From assembly GCA_900320285.1 (NCBI GenBank), contig ONRQ01000001.1:111004-175003 (forward strand): DNA of 64,000 bases, written 5' to 3'. Below are positions 56,721 to 64,000 of this stretch, piece after piece. Both the position numbers and the translations under genes were made by a program. Position 1 is the stretch's first letter. Every line of letters starts with the position of its first letter. Under the pieces are notes generated by a model. The model was not told where the DNA came from, made no database searches, and was given only the letters and a program-made list of their open reading frames with translations. This DNA is from an uncultured Eubacteriales bacterium (lineage in GTDB: Bacteria > Bacillota > Clostridia > Peptostreptococcales > Anaerovoracaceae).

Positions 56721-58427
56721 TTACTCCTTGGCTGCCGCCTTAAGAGCTGCTACGATATCTTCAACGTTATCCATTGCCATGACCTTGTCTGCAAGTGCAT
56801 CGGCTTCTGCCTTTGTCCACTTCGAAATGATGCAGCGTGCCGTGAGAACAAGCACAGGGTTTACACTGTACTCGTCAAGTCCGAACGACATGAGCAGCGG
56901 GATCATAAGAGGATCTGCAGCTGCTTCTCCGCACATTCCTACAGGTATGCCTGCTTCCTTAGCAGCAGCGATGATCTGTCTGATAGAGCGGAGCACTGCC
57001 GGCTGGAATGCCGAGTAGAGATATGCGACCTTGGCATTTCCTCTGTCTACGGCCATTGTATAACCTGTAAGGTCATTTGTTCCGATCGAGAAGAAGTCAG
57101 CCTCTTTAGCAAGCAGGTCTGCTATTGCAGCAGATGCTGCTGTCTCTGTCATGCAGCCGACCTCAATGTTCTCATCGAACGGGATGCCTTCTGCCCTGAG
57201 ATCATCCTTAATCTCTGCAACAAGTTTCTTAACGGCTCTGACTTCGTCGACTGTTGTGACGAGAGGTACCATGATCTTTGCCTTACCGAAAGCGCTGGCT
57301 CTGGTGATGGCACGGAGCTGAGTCTTATACATGTCAGGATTTGCAAGGCAGTATCTGACAGCTCTGAATCCGAGGAACGGATTCTCTTCTTTCTCGAAGT
57401 CCATGTAAGGGATGTCCTTATCGCCGCCGATATCAAGCGTACGGATGATGACTGTCTTGCCTTCCATGGTCTCAAGGGCTTCTTTATATGCTACAAACTG
57501 CTCCTCCTCGGTAGGAAGGTGTGTGTTGTCCATGAAAAGGAACTCCGAACGGAACAGGCCTACGCCCTCGCCGTCGCATTCCATGGCTTTTTTCGCATCC
57601 TTAGGAGTACCGATGTTGCAGAAAATCTCAAGTTTATCTCCATCAGCAGTCAGAGTTTCCTTGCCGATGAATTTCTTCAGTTCTTCTCTCTTTTTGATGA
57701 ACTCTTCACGCTTGACGACGTATTTTGCGAGAACATCTCCTTCCGGATTGATGAATACGTCACCCGCAGTACCGTCGACGATGGCGGCATCCTTGTCTTC
57801 GACCAGATCCACGATTCCAGGAACCGATAATACGGCCGGGATCTCAAGTGCTCTGGCGAGAATGGCGGAGTGAGAAGTAGGGCCTCCGACCTCGGTAATG
57901 ATTCCGACAACATTCTCTTTTACTATCTGTGATGTCATGGACGGTGTAAGATCCTTGCACACGAGCACGGTGCCTGCCGGGACCTTTCCGATCTCTATGT
58001 CCTTAATGCCAAGCAGCTTCTTGAGAACGCTTACCTTGACGTCTGCGATGTCTGAAGCTCTCTGCTTCATCATCTCATCATCCATTGTGGAGAATATGCC
58101 GTAGAACATGTCGCAGACACCTGTGAGAGCAGCTTCTGCGCACTGTCCGGCATCTATCATGCTGAACATTTCTCCTGACATTGACGGGTCTGAGATCATG
58201 ACTGCATGGCCCAGAAGGATCTCTGATTCTTTTTCGCCGATGTTTTTCTTAACATCTTCGGCCATTGCATATGTTTCTTCTACGAAATCATCTATTGCTT
58301 TCTGAAAGCGGGCTTTCTCTGCTTCTACATCCGAGACCATTTTTGTCTCAAAAGAAAGATCCTGCTCAATTATGCGGCAGATGCTTCCGATTCCAATTCC
58401 GCGCGATGCTGCAATTCCTTTGTACAT
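56721..58427 (-). CDS. ptsI: Phosphoenolpyruvate-protein phosphotransferase (enzyme I)
   Basis: General PTS enzyme I (568 aa), moving phosphate from PEP to HPr. The active-site His is in TEVGGPTSHSAILARALEIP; the PEP-binding barrel has LFRSEFLFMD, RTLDIGGDKDIPYM, the metal site MVPLVTTVDEV and VGCMTETAASAAIAD, and the catalytic Cys is in PVGMCGEAAADP. The length is normal. The ATG follows GGAGGAAT. It lies 69 bp after ptsH with a strong hairpin between. Confidence 0.97.
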   Translation of the reverse strand: MYKGIAASRGIGIGSICRIIEQDLSFETKMVSDVEAEKARFQKAIDDFVEETYAMAEDVKKNIGEKESEILLGHAVMISDPSMSGEMFSMIDAGQCAEAALTGVCDMFYGIFSTMDDEMMKQRASDIADVKVSVLKKLLGIKDIEIGKVPAGTVLVCKDLTPSMTSQIVKENVVGIITEVGGPTSHSAILARALEIPAVLSVPGIVDLVEDKDAAIVDGTAGDVFINPEGDVLAKYVVKREEFIKKREELKKFIGKETLTADGDKLEIFCNIGTPKDAKKAMECDGEGVGLFRSEFLFMDNTHLPTEEEQFVAYKEALETMEGKTVIIRTLDIGGDKDIPYMDFEKEENPFLGFRAVRYCLANPDMYKTQLRAITRASAFGKAKIMVPLVTTVDEVRAVKKLVAEIKDDLRAEGIPFDENIEVGCMTETAASAAIADLLAKEADFFSIGTNDLTGYTMAVDRGNAKVAYLYSAFQPAVLRSIRQIIAAAKEAGIPVGMCGEAAADPLMIPLLMSFGLDEYSVNPVLVLTARCIISKWTKAEADALADKVMAMDNVEDIVAALKAAAKE

Positions 58428-58449
58428 TTTTATTCCTCCGTTAATAAAT

Positions 58450-58476
58450 GCTCCCCTGCAAAAACTGCAGGGGAGC
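58450..58476 (-). other. Hairpin between ptsH and ptsI
   Basis: On the minus strand GCTCCCCTGCA-GTTTT-TGCAGGGGAGC is a perfect 11-bp stem followed by ATTTATTAACGGAGG. The weak U-tract suggests partial termination or mRNA protection, giving more HPr than enzyme I. Confidence 0.8.
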
Positions 58477-58496
58477 AGAGAAGATTTACTTATTAA

Positions 58497-58760
58497 TCAG
58501 TCTCCCATTCCGGAATCGATGAAAGCTGTGATCTCAGCGAGAGCTGCTTCTTCATCCGGACCATCGCATACGACTTCGATCTGCGAACCGCACTTGATAA
58601 GAGCAGTCATCAGAAGCATAACGCTCTTAGCGTTGAAGTCCTTACCGTTGTGCTTAACTGTAATATTGCTCTGGTACTTAGCTGCCATCTGGGACAGAAG
58701 GCTTGCCGGACGCATGTGCATTCCCAGTTCATTATTGATTGTGAATTCTTTTGATACCAT
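58497..58760 (-). CDS. ptsH: Phosphocarrier protein HPr
   Basis: An 87-aa PTS phosphocarrier. The phosphorylated His15 is in ELGMHMRPAS, and the regulatory Ser46 is present in FNAKSVMLLM, so HPr kinase control of carbon catabolite repression is expected. Ala, usual after His15, is replaced by Met in MHMRPA, a conservative oddity. The ATG follows GGAGAATTACT. It lies 104 bp downstream of srlE, probably in the same transcript or with its own weak promoter. Confidence 0.96.
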   Translation of the reverse strand: MVSKEFTINNELGMHMRPASLLSQMAAKYQSNITVKHNGKDFNAKSVMLLMTALIKCGSQIEVVCDGPDEEAALAEITAFIDSGMGD

Positions 58761-58864
58761 AGTAATTCTCCTTGACTACTTATCCTGAGTTACAGTGACT
58801 CCCTACAGAGTAATTTTACAACATCTGCAGGTGTCTCGGCAAGATATGTTGCACCGGTATTGTA

Positions 58865-59884
58865 TTAATACAGACCGATACTGAAAGCAAATGCGATCAG
58901 AACTGCTACAGGTCCTGTAATGATACGTGAGAACAGAACTGCAGGAACGCCGTACTCGATTGTCTCAGGCTCAGCTTCTCCGAGTGAAAGACCTACCGGT
59001 ACGAAGTCAGCTCCGACCTGACCGTCGATAGCGAACAGAGCCGGAAGTGCATATCTTGCAGGGATAGCACCTGTAGCGAACTGTGCGCCGAGGAGTGTTC
59101 CTACGATCTGAGCGATTACAGCTCCAGGTCCGAGGATCGGTGACAGGAACGGCAGCGAGCAGATGATACAGATTACCAGCATGCCCGGAAGTGTTCCGCA
59201 CAGAGGAGCGATCGTGTTAGCGATTACGTTACCAAGTCCGCTCGCACTGATGATACCGAGAATTGTACTTGTGAATGCCATGAACGGCAGGATGTTCTTG
59301 ATGACCATGTCGATGGTCTCACGGCCTGCCTGGAAGAACTGGCCTACTACGTAGCCGACGCCCTTACCGAGACGAACTACGAAGCCCTGCTTCTTTCCTT
59401 CATTAGCTGCTGCGATTTCAGCCTTAGCCTCAGCCTTTGTCTTAGGTCCCTTTTCCACAGCAGCTGCTGTGGCTGCCGGTGCTGCAGCTGCTGTTGCTGC
59501 GGTCTCCGTCGGAGCATCGTCTATTACCTCGATGTTCTTTTCGCGTACAGCGGAGACATAGATATCTTCTGTGATAAACATCGCCAGAGGGCCGGCCTTT
59601 CCTGCTGGCATAAGGTTTACTGTATTGATTCCCTTCTTAGGATAAACGCCGCATCTTGCTGTTCCGCCGCAGTCTACTACTGCAACCATGATCTCGTCAT
59701 CAGGAAGGGTTGTTTTCCAGCCGTCTACCGCTTCACCGCCTGTGAGCTCAGCGATCTTTGCTGCTACAGGGTGGATCCCTCCGCCGGTTACGCTGAGAAC
59801 TGTATGGCACTTTTCGGTTGGTGTAATTATGAGAGGGCCGCCCCAGCCGCCGTCTCCATGGCTGATTTTAACCTTTTTATACAT
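58865..59884 (-). CDS. srlE: PTS glucitol/sorbitol-type IIBC component
   Basis: A 339-aa SrlE/GutE-type protein: IIB domain (residues 1-115) with GDGGWGGPLIITPTEKCHTV and the phosphorylated-Cys motif VVDCGGTARCGVYPKKGIN, an Ala-rich linker (about residues 120-160, with ATAAAAPAATAAA), then the membrane IIC2 part (GRETIDMVIKNILPFMAFTS ... SLPFLSPILGPGAVIAQIVG). It transports and phosphorylates a hexitol-type sugar with SrlA. The ATG at 59884 follows GGGGAGG. Its IIB part is almost identical to the separate gene just upstream. Confidence 0.94.
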   Translation of the reverse strand: MYKKVKISHGDGGWGGPLIITPTEKCHTVLSVTGGGIHPVAAKIAELTGGEAVDGWKTTLPDDEIMVAVVDCGGTARCGVYPKKGINTVNLMPAGKAGPLAMFITEDIYVSAVREKNIEVIDDAPTETAATAAAAPAATAAAVEKGPKTKAEAKAEIAAANEGKKQGFVVRLGKGVGYVVGQFFQAGRETIDMVIKNILPFMAFTSTILGIISASGLGNVIANTIAPLCGTLPGMLVICIICSLPFLSPILGPGAVIAQIVGTLLGAQFATGAIPARYALPALFAIDGQVGADFVPVGLSLGEAEPETIEYGVPAVLFSRIITGPVAVLIAFAFSIGLY

Positions 59885-60297
59885 TATCTTTCCTCCCCTC
59901 ACTACTGGATATTCTCAGTGAGAAGATCATCGTCTATTGCCTCGATGTTCTTTTCGCGTACAGCGGAGACATAGTTATCTTCTGTGATGAAATTTGCCAG
60001 AGGGCCAGCCTTTCCTACCGGCATAAGGTTTACTGTATTGATTCCCTTCTTAGGATAAACGCCGCATCTTACTGTTCCGCCGCAGTCTACTACTGCAACC
60101 ATGATCTCGTCATCAGGAATGGTTGTCCTCCAGCCGTCTACCGCTTCACCGCCTGTGAGCTCAGCGATCTTTGCTGCTACAGGGTGGATTCCGTCGCCGG
60201 TTACGCTAAGAACTGTATGGCACTTTTCGGTTGGTGTAATTGTAAGAGGGCCGCCCCAGCCGCCTTCTCCAGCACTGATTTTAATTGTCTTATACAT
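59515..60297. repeat. 370-bp tandem duplication of the IIB coding sequence
   Basis: Copy A covers 59515-59884 and copy B 59928-60297, separated by 43 bp that hold the ribosome site. Differences are mostly single bases scattered along the length, with long identical runs, so the copies are recent or kept alike by gene conversion. Confidence 0.92.
59902..60297 (-). CDS. Stand-alone PTS glucitol/sorbitol IIB domain (tandem duplicate)
   Basis: A 131-aa protein matching only the IIB domain of SrlE: GEGGWGGPLTITPTEKCHTV, GGEAVDGWRTTIPDDEIM and the Cys motif VVDCGGTVRCGVYPKKGIN are intact, and it ends LLTENIQ where SrlE continues with its linker. At DNA level it is nearly identical over 370 bp to the srlE start. 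The ATG follows GAGAGGAG, so it should be translated. It lies 17 bp after srlA. It may be functional (split IIB) or a recent duplication remnant. Confidence 0.85.
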   Translation of the reverse strand: MYKTIKISAGEGGWGGPLTITPTEKCHTVLSVTGDGIHPVAAKIAELTGGEAVDGWRTTIPDDEIMVAVVDCGGTVRCGVYPKKGINTVNLMPVGKAGPLANFITEDNYVSAVREKNIEAIDDDLLTENIQ

Positions 60298-60313
60298 GAT
60301 TTTTCTCCTCTCA

Positions 60314-60829
60314 CTATTTATTTCTTGTCATAAATGCATAGATTCTCTCTGTAAGCAGCCCTCTGATAAGAATGACTATGAGTCCGACAATGAAATAACG
60401 GACTGCAAGGCCTCCTGTGCTGAGGCCTGCTTCCTGCAGACCTGTAGCGATACCGAGGTATACGAACAGCTCACCGGCGTTTGCATGTGGGAAGAGCCCT
60501 GTAACCGGATGTACAAAGCTTACTGCTGCATCATAGTAAGCAGGTTTATACTTTTCTTCCAGGAACCGTCCGAATGTGTAGCACATCGGATTTCCGAGGA
60601 AGAAAACTGCTATGAGAGGGAGCAGTGTATATCTGAGGACAGCAAACCTGGTAATCTTTTTGGCAAAGTTTTCTACCTTTTCAGTACCGATCAGCTTGAT
60701 GATAGAGTTGACAAATGTCATCAGGCATACAACCATAGGGATGATTCCTGACACCCAACCCATGAAGGTCTCGCCGCCGGCAGTGAACAGTGACATAAAG
60801 CCCTCTGCCAGTTTGGTTATAAGTTCCAT
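60314..60829 (-). CDS. srlA: PTS glucitol/sorbitol-type IIC component
   Basis: A 171-aa SrlA/GutA-type membrane protein, the IIC1 half of the split hexitol permease. Family stretches: AEGFMSLFTAGGETFMGWVS, GIIPMVVCLMTFVNSIIKLIG, PLIAVFFLGNPMCYTFGRFL and HANAGELFVYLGIATG. It has four to five helices. The ATG follows GGAGGAAC. It lies 120 bp after gutM. E. coli SrlA is slightly longer. No IIA gene for this system is in the window. Confidence 0.94.
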   Translation of the reverse strand: MELITKLAEGFMSLFTAGGETFMGWVSGIIPMVVCLMTFVNSIIKLIGTEKVENFAKKITRFAVLRYTLLPLIAVFFLGNPMCYTFGRFLEEKYKPAYYDAAVSFVHPVTGLFPHANAGELFVYLGIATGLQEAGLSTGGLAVRYFIVGLIVILIRGLLTERIYAFMTRNK

Positions 60830-60949
60830 ATAGTTCCTCCATTCGAATTATTTTTGTCTCCATTTAGCATGGATCCAGCTTTTTTATATATGTAACACCG
60901 GTTCCGGCAATTCTGCAACAGCTGCCATCCCGGTGGTTCATATCTGTAT

Positions 60950-61423
60950 TTACCTGAGTTTCTTTCCCTTTTTGCCTCTTTTTGTTTCCATGAAAGCTTC
61001 CTGCTCTCTTGTCAGCTCTCTGTCAGTAAGCCTTACCTCCAGAGCTTCCAGCGCACGGATGTATCCCTGCCAGCGCTTCCACTCTTTTTTATCCAGATCT
61101 TCCGTCAGTTTGAGCAGCTCGAAAATGCTGCTGCCTACCAAAGGCCGCCCCAGAAATGAGCTTACAGGATGAAAACGTGACCACACGCCGGATCCATCGA
61201 GCACCTCAGCGCCGGTGATGATCCCATCGCTGTCACAGGCAATAATGGCAACATGACCATCAAAAAACTTACCGCGCCTCTGCCCCATGCCGACGTTCCC
61301 CAGCTGGTGGACCCTGCGCACTGCTTTTCGATAGTTCTGGATCTGCAGGACTCCGCCAATCGACTGCAAAACAAGCAAACCGAATATTATTAGAATCAGA
61401 ACGGATATCCCGCTAAGCTTCAT
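60950..61423 (-). CDS. gutM: Glucitol operon activator (GutM family)
   Basis: A 157-aa protein of the GutM family with one N-terminal membrane helix (ISVLILIIFGLLVLQSIGGV) and the conserved GNVGMGQRRGKFFDGHVAII and FLGRPLVGSSIFELL segments. GutM relatives sit at the head of glucitol PTS operons and act as auxiliary activators. The tail is Lys-rich (ETKRGKKGKKLR). A TTGATA-N17-TACAAT promoter (61493-61465) stands in front; GGGAG precedes the ATG. Confidence 0.9.
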   Translation of the reverse strand: MKLSGISVLILIIFGLLVLQSIGGVLQIQNYRKAVRRVHQLGNVGMGQRRGKFFDGHVAIIACDSDGIITGAEVLDGSGVWSRFHPVSSFLGRPLVGSSIFELLKLTEDLDKKEWKRWQGYIRALEALEVRLTDRELTREQEAFMETKRGKKGKKLR

Positions 61424-61801
61424 TGATCAATTCTCCCGCTAAGTCCTATTTTCCTAATGTTAGCATTGTATCTTCAATTACTATTATTATCAAGGACTAT
61501 GTTCTGACCAAATGCCCGATTTAATACATTTTTATAATTGTCAGCGCATTTTGTTCTAATGTTAATATTAACGCAAATCATCTATACATTTGCATAAAAC
61601 AATCTCATCCCATTATAGTTCCGCAGGATCAATTGCACATTTCAAAGCAAATTCGCTGTTGTCGCATTCCTTATGAGAATTTCAACGTAAGAAAATTTTA
61701 CGCAATTGTTCTTGATATATGTTGAAATATTAACTAAGATGAGTTCGTAAAATGAGCTTACTATATATTTTGAAAATATAAAAAAAGAGAGGTACCGCTC
61801 C
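61424..61801. promoter_or_regulatory. Divergent promoter region of the two sugar operons
   Basis: 378 AT-rich bases without a gene. Minus-strand promoter for gutM: TTGATA (61493-61488), 17 bases, TACAAT (61470-61465). Plus-strand promoter for the isomerase operon: TTGATA (61712-61717), 17 bases, TAAGAT (61735-61740). Between them are a perfect palindrome GTTAATATTAAC (61561-61572) and an inverted repeat GCAAAT-N9-ATTTGC starting at 61574, candidate operator sites for a shared regulator. Confidence 0.65.
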
Positions 61802-62497
61802 ATGGTAAAAGCTGAACGTCCATTCCTGATCGTTAATCCAAAATCCTATCTCTATGGGCAGAAGAGTCTGGAACTCGCCATGGCTGCTGACAGGACTGCT
61901 GCTGAGACAGGCCTTCAGATTTATTTCACATGTCCTTATGCTGACATCAGGCTGATCCGGCAGAACACCAGCCACATTATCGTCTGCGCGCAGTCTCTCG
62001 ATCCGCTTACACCCGGCCGCGGAATGGGACACGTTCTTCCCGAATCACTTAAGGAAGCCGGAGCAGACGCGGTTTTCCTCAATCACGCTGAGAACCCTAA
62101 GACTGTTGCAGAGCTGAGTGCCTGTATTGAGCGCGCAAAAGAGCTTGAGATGATCACTATAGTATGCGCTGACAGCACAAAGGAAGCTGCCGCTGCTGCC
62201 TGCCTCGATGCAGACATCGTGCTTGCTGAACCTACAGATCTGATCGGAACAGGAAAGACTGCCGACGATTCATACGTAACAGAAACGGTAGCTGCACTCC
62301 ACAAGGTAAACCCGGACGTGCTGGTCATGATCGCATCCGGCGTTGTTACAGCTGATGATTGCTATAATGTAGTAAGACTCGGCGCTGACGGAACCGGTGC
62401 GACCTCCGGTATCCTTAACGCTCCATCACCGGCTGTACGCGTACAGGAAATGGCAGAGGCTATTGTAAAAGCATATAAGGAAAGAGAAGGAAGATAA
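61802..62497 (+). CDS. Triose-phosphate isomerase family protein
   Basis: A 231-aa TIM-barrel protein close to short, archaeal-type triose-phosphate isomerases. The lysine is in LIVNPKSYLYG, the catalytic His in DAVFLNHAENP, the Glu in VLAEPTDLIGTGK, and the phosphate loop is GADGTGATSGIL. It interconverts DHAP and glyceraldehyde 3-phosphate, or a related ketose/aldose phosphate. A dedicated copy beside an aldolase suggests handling aldolase products. The ATG at 61802 follows GAGAGG; its stop overlaps the next ATG by one base (TAATG). Confidence 0.85.
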   Translation: MVKAERPFLIVNPKSYLYGQKSLELAMAADRTAAETGLQIYFTCPYADIRLIRQNTSHIIVCAQSLDPLTPGRGMGHVLPESLKEAGADAVFLNHAENPKTVAELSACIERAKELEMITIVCADSTKEAAAAACLDADIVLAEPTDLIGTGKTADDSYVTETVAALHKVNPDVLVMIASGVVTADDCYNVVRLGADGTGATSGILNAPSPAVRVQEMAEAIVKAYKEREGR

Positions 62498-63027
62498 TGA
62501 AGGTTTACAAAGAACAGATCGACCTGAGATCTCACGGAGGAACTCCTACTTTTATAAATATAACACCGGAAGTAAAGCAGGCCATCGCAAACAGCGGTAT
62601 CCGGAGCGGAATCGTAACTATCATTTCCCCTCATACAACATGTTCGGTATTCTTTGAAGAATTCGTTCACGACCTTACTGAAGACGGAACAGAATTTCTG
62701 CAGATGGATCTGAACGATGCACTCTGCAAAATCATTCCGGATCAGACTGAGATCCCACCCGCCGGGCCTTACATGTACCCGGGTCCTGAGCATTATGCCG
62801 ACGTAGCTTCATGGCCTGATGCTGAGGTTTACCTGCCGGGCGGCGATAAGACAGCCCTTCTCAACTGCGATGCACACATAAAGGCTACTCTTCTCGGCAA
62901 CAGTGCTACACTGGAAGTCGAAGACGGAAAACTCGCAGTCGGTACAACCGGTTACGTTTACTTCGTAGACTTTGACAGAACAAGAGAACGCGGCAGAAGA
63001 TGCAGAGTCATCGTAATGGGTGAATAA
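62497..63027 (+). CDS. YjbQ family protein (UPF0047)
   Basis: A 176-aa protein of the YjbQ/UPF0047 family. Conserved stretches: SGIRSGIVTIISPHTTCSVF (His), ALLNCDAHIKATLLGNSATL and GYVYFVDFDRTRERGRRCRV. YjbQ of E. coli has weak thiamine phosphate synthase activity; the real role is uncertain. Here it is fused by coupling (TAATG) to an isomerase gene and is 24 bp before an aldolase gene, implying a job in sugar-phosphate metabolism. Confidence 0.9.
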   Translation: MKVYKEQIDLRSHGGTPTFINITPEVKQAIANSGIRSGIVTIISPHTTCSVFFEEFVHDLTEDGTEFLQMDLNDALCKIIPDQTEIPPAGPYMYPGPEHYADVASWPDAEVYLPGGDKTALLNCDAHIKATLLGNSATLEVEDGKLAVGTTGYVYFVDFDRTRERGRRCRVIVMGE

Positions 63028-63051
63028 ACAAATTACAGGGAGGATATAGAA

Positions 63052-63882
63052 ATGCTTGTTAATTCGAAAATTTTGCTGAAGAAGGCACAGGAAGGCCATT
63101 ACGCGATCCCGTCTGCAAATGTTATTGACATGGAGAGCATAAAGAATCAGATACAGCTGGCAGAGAAGCTCGGACTCCCTCTGATCGCAGCCGTCGCTGA
63201 GAGCCATCTTGGCAGCAGCATCAGCCTTGAGGACGCTGCACTGGTAGGCAGAAAGTATGCTGCTGAAGCAAGCGTCCCTGTAGTTCTGCATCTCGACCAC
63301 GGTCAGAGCTTTGAGACATGCAAAAGAGCCATCGATCTCGGATTTACTTCCGTCATGATAGATGCTTCCATGAAGAGCTTTGAAGAGAACGTTGAAACTA
63401 CGCGCAAGGTAGTTGAGTACGCACACGCCCGCGGAGTCACGGTTGAGGCTGAGATCGGCCATGTTGCCAGCAACTTCGATGAAAACGATCAGGAGGCTCT
63501 CTATACGACTGCAGAGGAAGCTTCTGCATTTGCTGAACAGTCCGGATGCGACTCACTTGCTATCTCTATCGGTACCGCTCACGGTGTTTATAAGGCTAAG
63601 GCGATTCCTGAGATAAGCTTTGATTCACTTGCTGAGATCCGTCAGGCAACCAGCGTGCCTCTCGTACTTCACGGCGGATCCGGTTCCGGGGACGACAACC
63701 TCAGCCGCTGCGCAAAGGAAGGCATCTGCAAGATCAACATCTACACAGATATCTACCTCGCAGCAATGAAGTCTCTTGAAGAAGCGGATGCTTCAGACTA
63801 CTTCAAGGTCAGAGCTGCCCTTCAGAAGGGAATGAACGACTGCCTCGAACATTACTACAGGGTGTTCGGTACACGGGCATAA
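63052..63882 (+). CDS. Class II ketose-bisphosphate aldolase
   Basis: A 276-aa zinc aldolase of the fructose/tagatose-bisphosphate type (FbaA/GatY/KbaY). Zinc and substrate motifs: AIPSANVIDMESIKNQIQLA, VVLHLDHGQSFETCKRAI (His, Asp), EAEIGHVASNFDEND, SIGTAHGVYKAK (His) and LVLHGGSGSGDDNLSRCAKE (His), then INIYTDIYLA. It is slightly shorter than glycolytic FBA, closer to GatY/KbaY, so tagatose-1,6- or fructose-1,6-bisphosphate are both possible. GGGAGG precedes the ATG. Confidence 0.93.
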   Translation: MLVNSKILLKKAQEGHYAIPSANVIDMESIKNQIQLAEKLGLPLIAAVAESHLGSSISLEDAALVGRKYAAEASVPVVLHLDHGQSFETCKRAIDLGFTSVMIDASMKSFEENVETTRKVVEYAHARGVTVEAEIGHVASNFDENDQEALYTTAEEASAFAEQSGCDSLAISIGTAHGVYKAKAIPEISFDSLAEIRQATSVPLVLHGGSGSGDDNLSRCAKEGICKINIYTDIYLAAMKSLEEADASDYFKVRAALQKGMNDCLEHYYRVFGTRA

Positions 63883-63903
63883 GTCTGCAGAATCATAGCA
63901 GAA

Positions 63904-64000
63904 AATCGAATAGGGGCTAACTTGTAGCCCCTTTCACACCACCGTACGTGCCGTTCGGCATACGGCGGTTCAAATCAACTTCAACATGTGCCTTTCAGCA
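63904..64000 (-). mobile_element. 3' end of a group II intron (domains V and VI)
   Basis: Read on the minus strand, the last bases of the window give the 34-base domain V hairpin (about 63970-63937): ACCGCCGTATGC, loop CGAAC, GCACGTACGGTGGTGT, with the CGC catalytic triad and the ACG bulge side. GTGAAAGGGGCTACAAG and TTAGCCCCTATTCGAT follow as domain VI and the 3' splice end near 63904. The rest of the intron, and any reverse transcriptase, lies beyond the right edge. It sits 22 bp after the aldolase stop, in antisense orientation. Confidence 0.8.

Noticed and set aside
63908-63935. Simple terminator after the aldolase gene
   Set aside because: The GGGGCTA/TAGCCCC hairpin is better explained as group II intron domain VI because domain V follows directly on the minus strand, though it might still terminate transcription.

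Overview
The window reads as chromosomal DNA of an anaerobic, low-to-mid-GC Firmicute of the Clostridia. I infer something near Anaerovoracaceae / Clostridiales Family XIII, but no rRNA is present to confirm this. The grounds are: strong AGGAGG-type ribosome sites, TTGACA/TATAAT promoters, a short HisG with a HisZ partner, a probable Re-type citrate synthase, a yybP-ykoY riboswitch, Gram-positive HPr (His15 and Ser46) and Lys-rich surface proteins. Genes are dense, and most of the first 24 kb is on the minus strand.

Layout. 1-4.8 kb: histidine biosynthesis operon hisZ-G-D-C-B-H (hisH cut by the window edge) behind its own promoter. 5-9.4 kb: MntP-type Mn exporter, PLP aminotransferase, AEC carrier and a Na+/alanine symporter. 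9.6-10.8 kb: a three-gene operon (frameshifted membrane protein, XRE regulator, small zincin) with a perfect palindrome over its promoter. 11-14 kb: beta-helix lipoprotein with a repeat tail, then Re-citrate synthase-like enzyme. 14.2-23.7 kb: flavodoxin-like protein, ClC channel, CPBP protease, TrpS, formyl-THF cyclo-ligase, MATE pump and Ca2+/Mn2+ P-type ATPase. 23.7-24.6 kb: non-coding, with a 24-bp tandem repeat array. 24.7-26.1 kb: a second, codon-optimised alanine symporter. 26.2-29.8 kb: a likely structured RNA, then a membrane coiled-coil protein and an unusual membrane-anchored Hsp70-like ATPase. 30-34 kb: two secreted, AT-rich surface proteins, one a subtilase. 34-38.6 kb: operon of aconitase X (two subunits), a carboxylesterase and a D-serine dehydratase. 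38.7-43 kb: YdcF-like protein, Na/Pi-cotransporter behind a Mn2+ riboswitch, and a ferredoxin-domain aldo/keto reductase. 43-53.6 kb: citrate operon acn-citD-E-F-icd-citC-citXG-lysR, with glutaminase after it. 53.8-56.6 kb: GntR regulator, PIG-L deacetylase and ATP-grasp ligase. 56.7-61.4 kb: glucitol-type PTS (gutM, srlA, IIB, IIBC) followed by ptsH and ptsI. 61.8-63.9 kb: divergent operon of triose-phosphate isomerase, YjbQ and class II aldolase. The last ~100 bp are the 3' end (domains V-VI) of a group II intron that lies mostly outside the window.

How it fits together. Citrate synthase, aconitase, NADP-isocitrate dehydrogenase and glutaminase give a route between citrate, 2-oxoglutarate and glutamate, while citrate lyase opens the reverse fermentation of citrate. 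A GTATAC palindrome sits at the start point of both the citrate synthase-like gene and the GntR gene, suggesting common control. The PTS genes feed a sugar phosphate to the aldolase/isomerase operon across a shared divergent promoter region. The most novel-looking parts are the Hsp70-like/membrane pair with the structured RNA in front of it, the riboswitch-controlled Na/Pi transporter, the IIB gene duplication, and the AcnX-esterase-DsdA operon.
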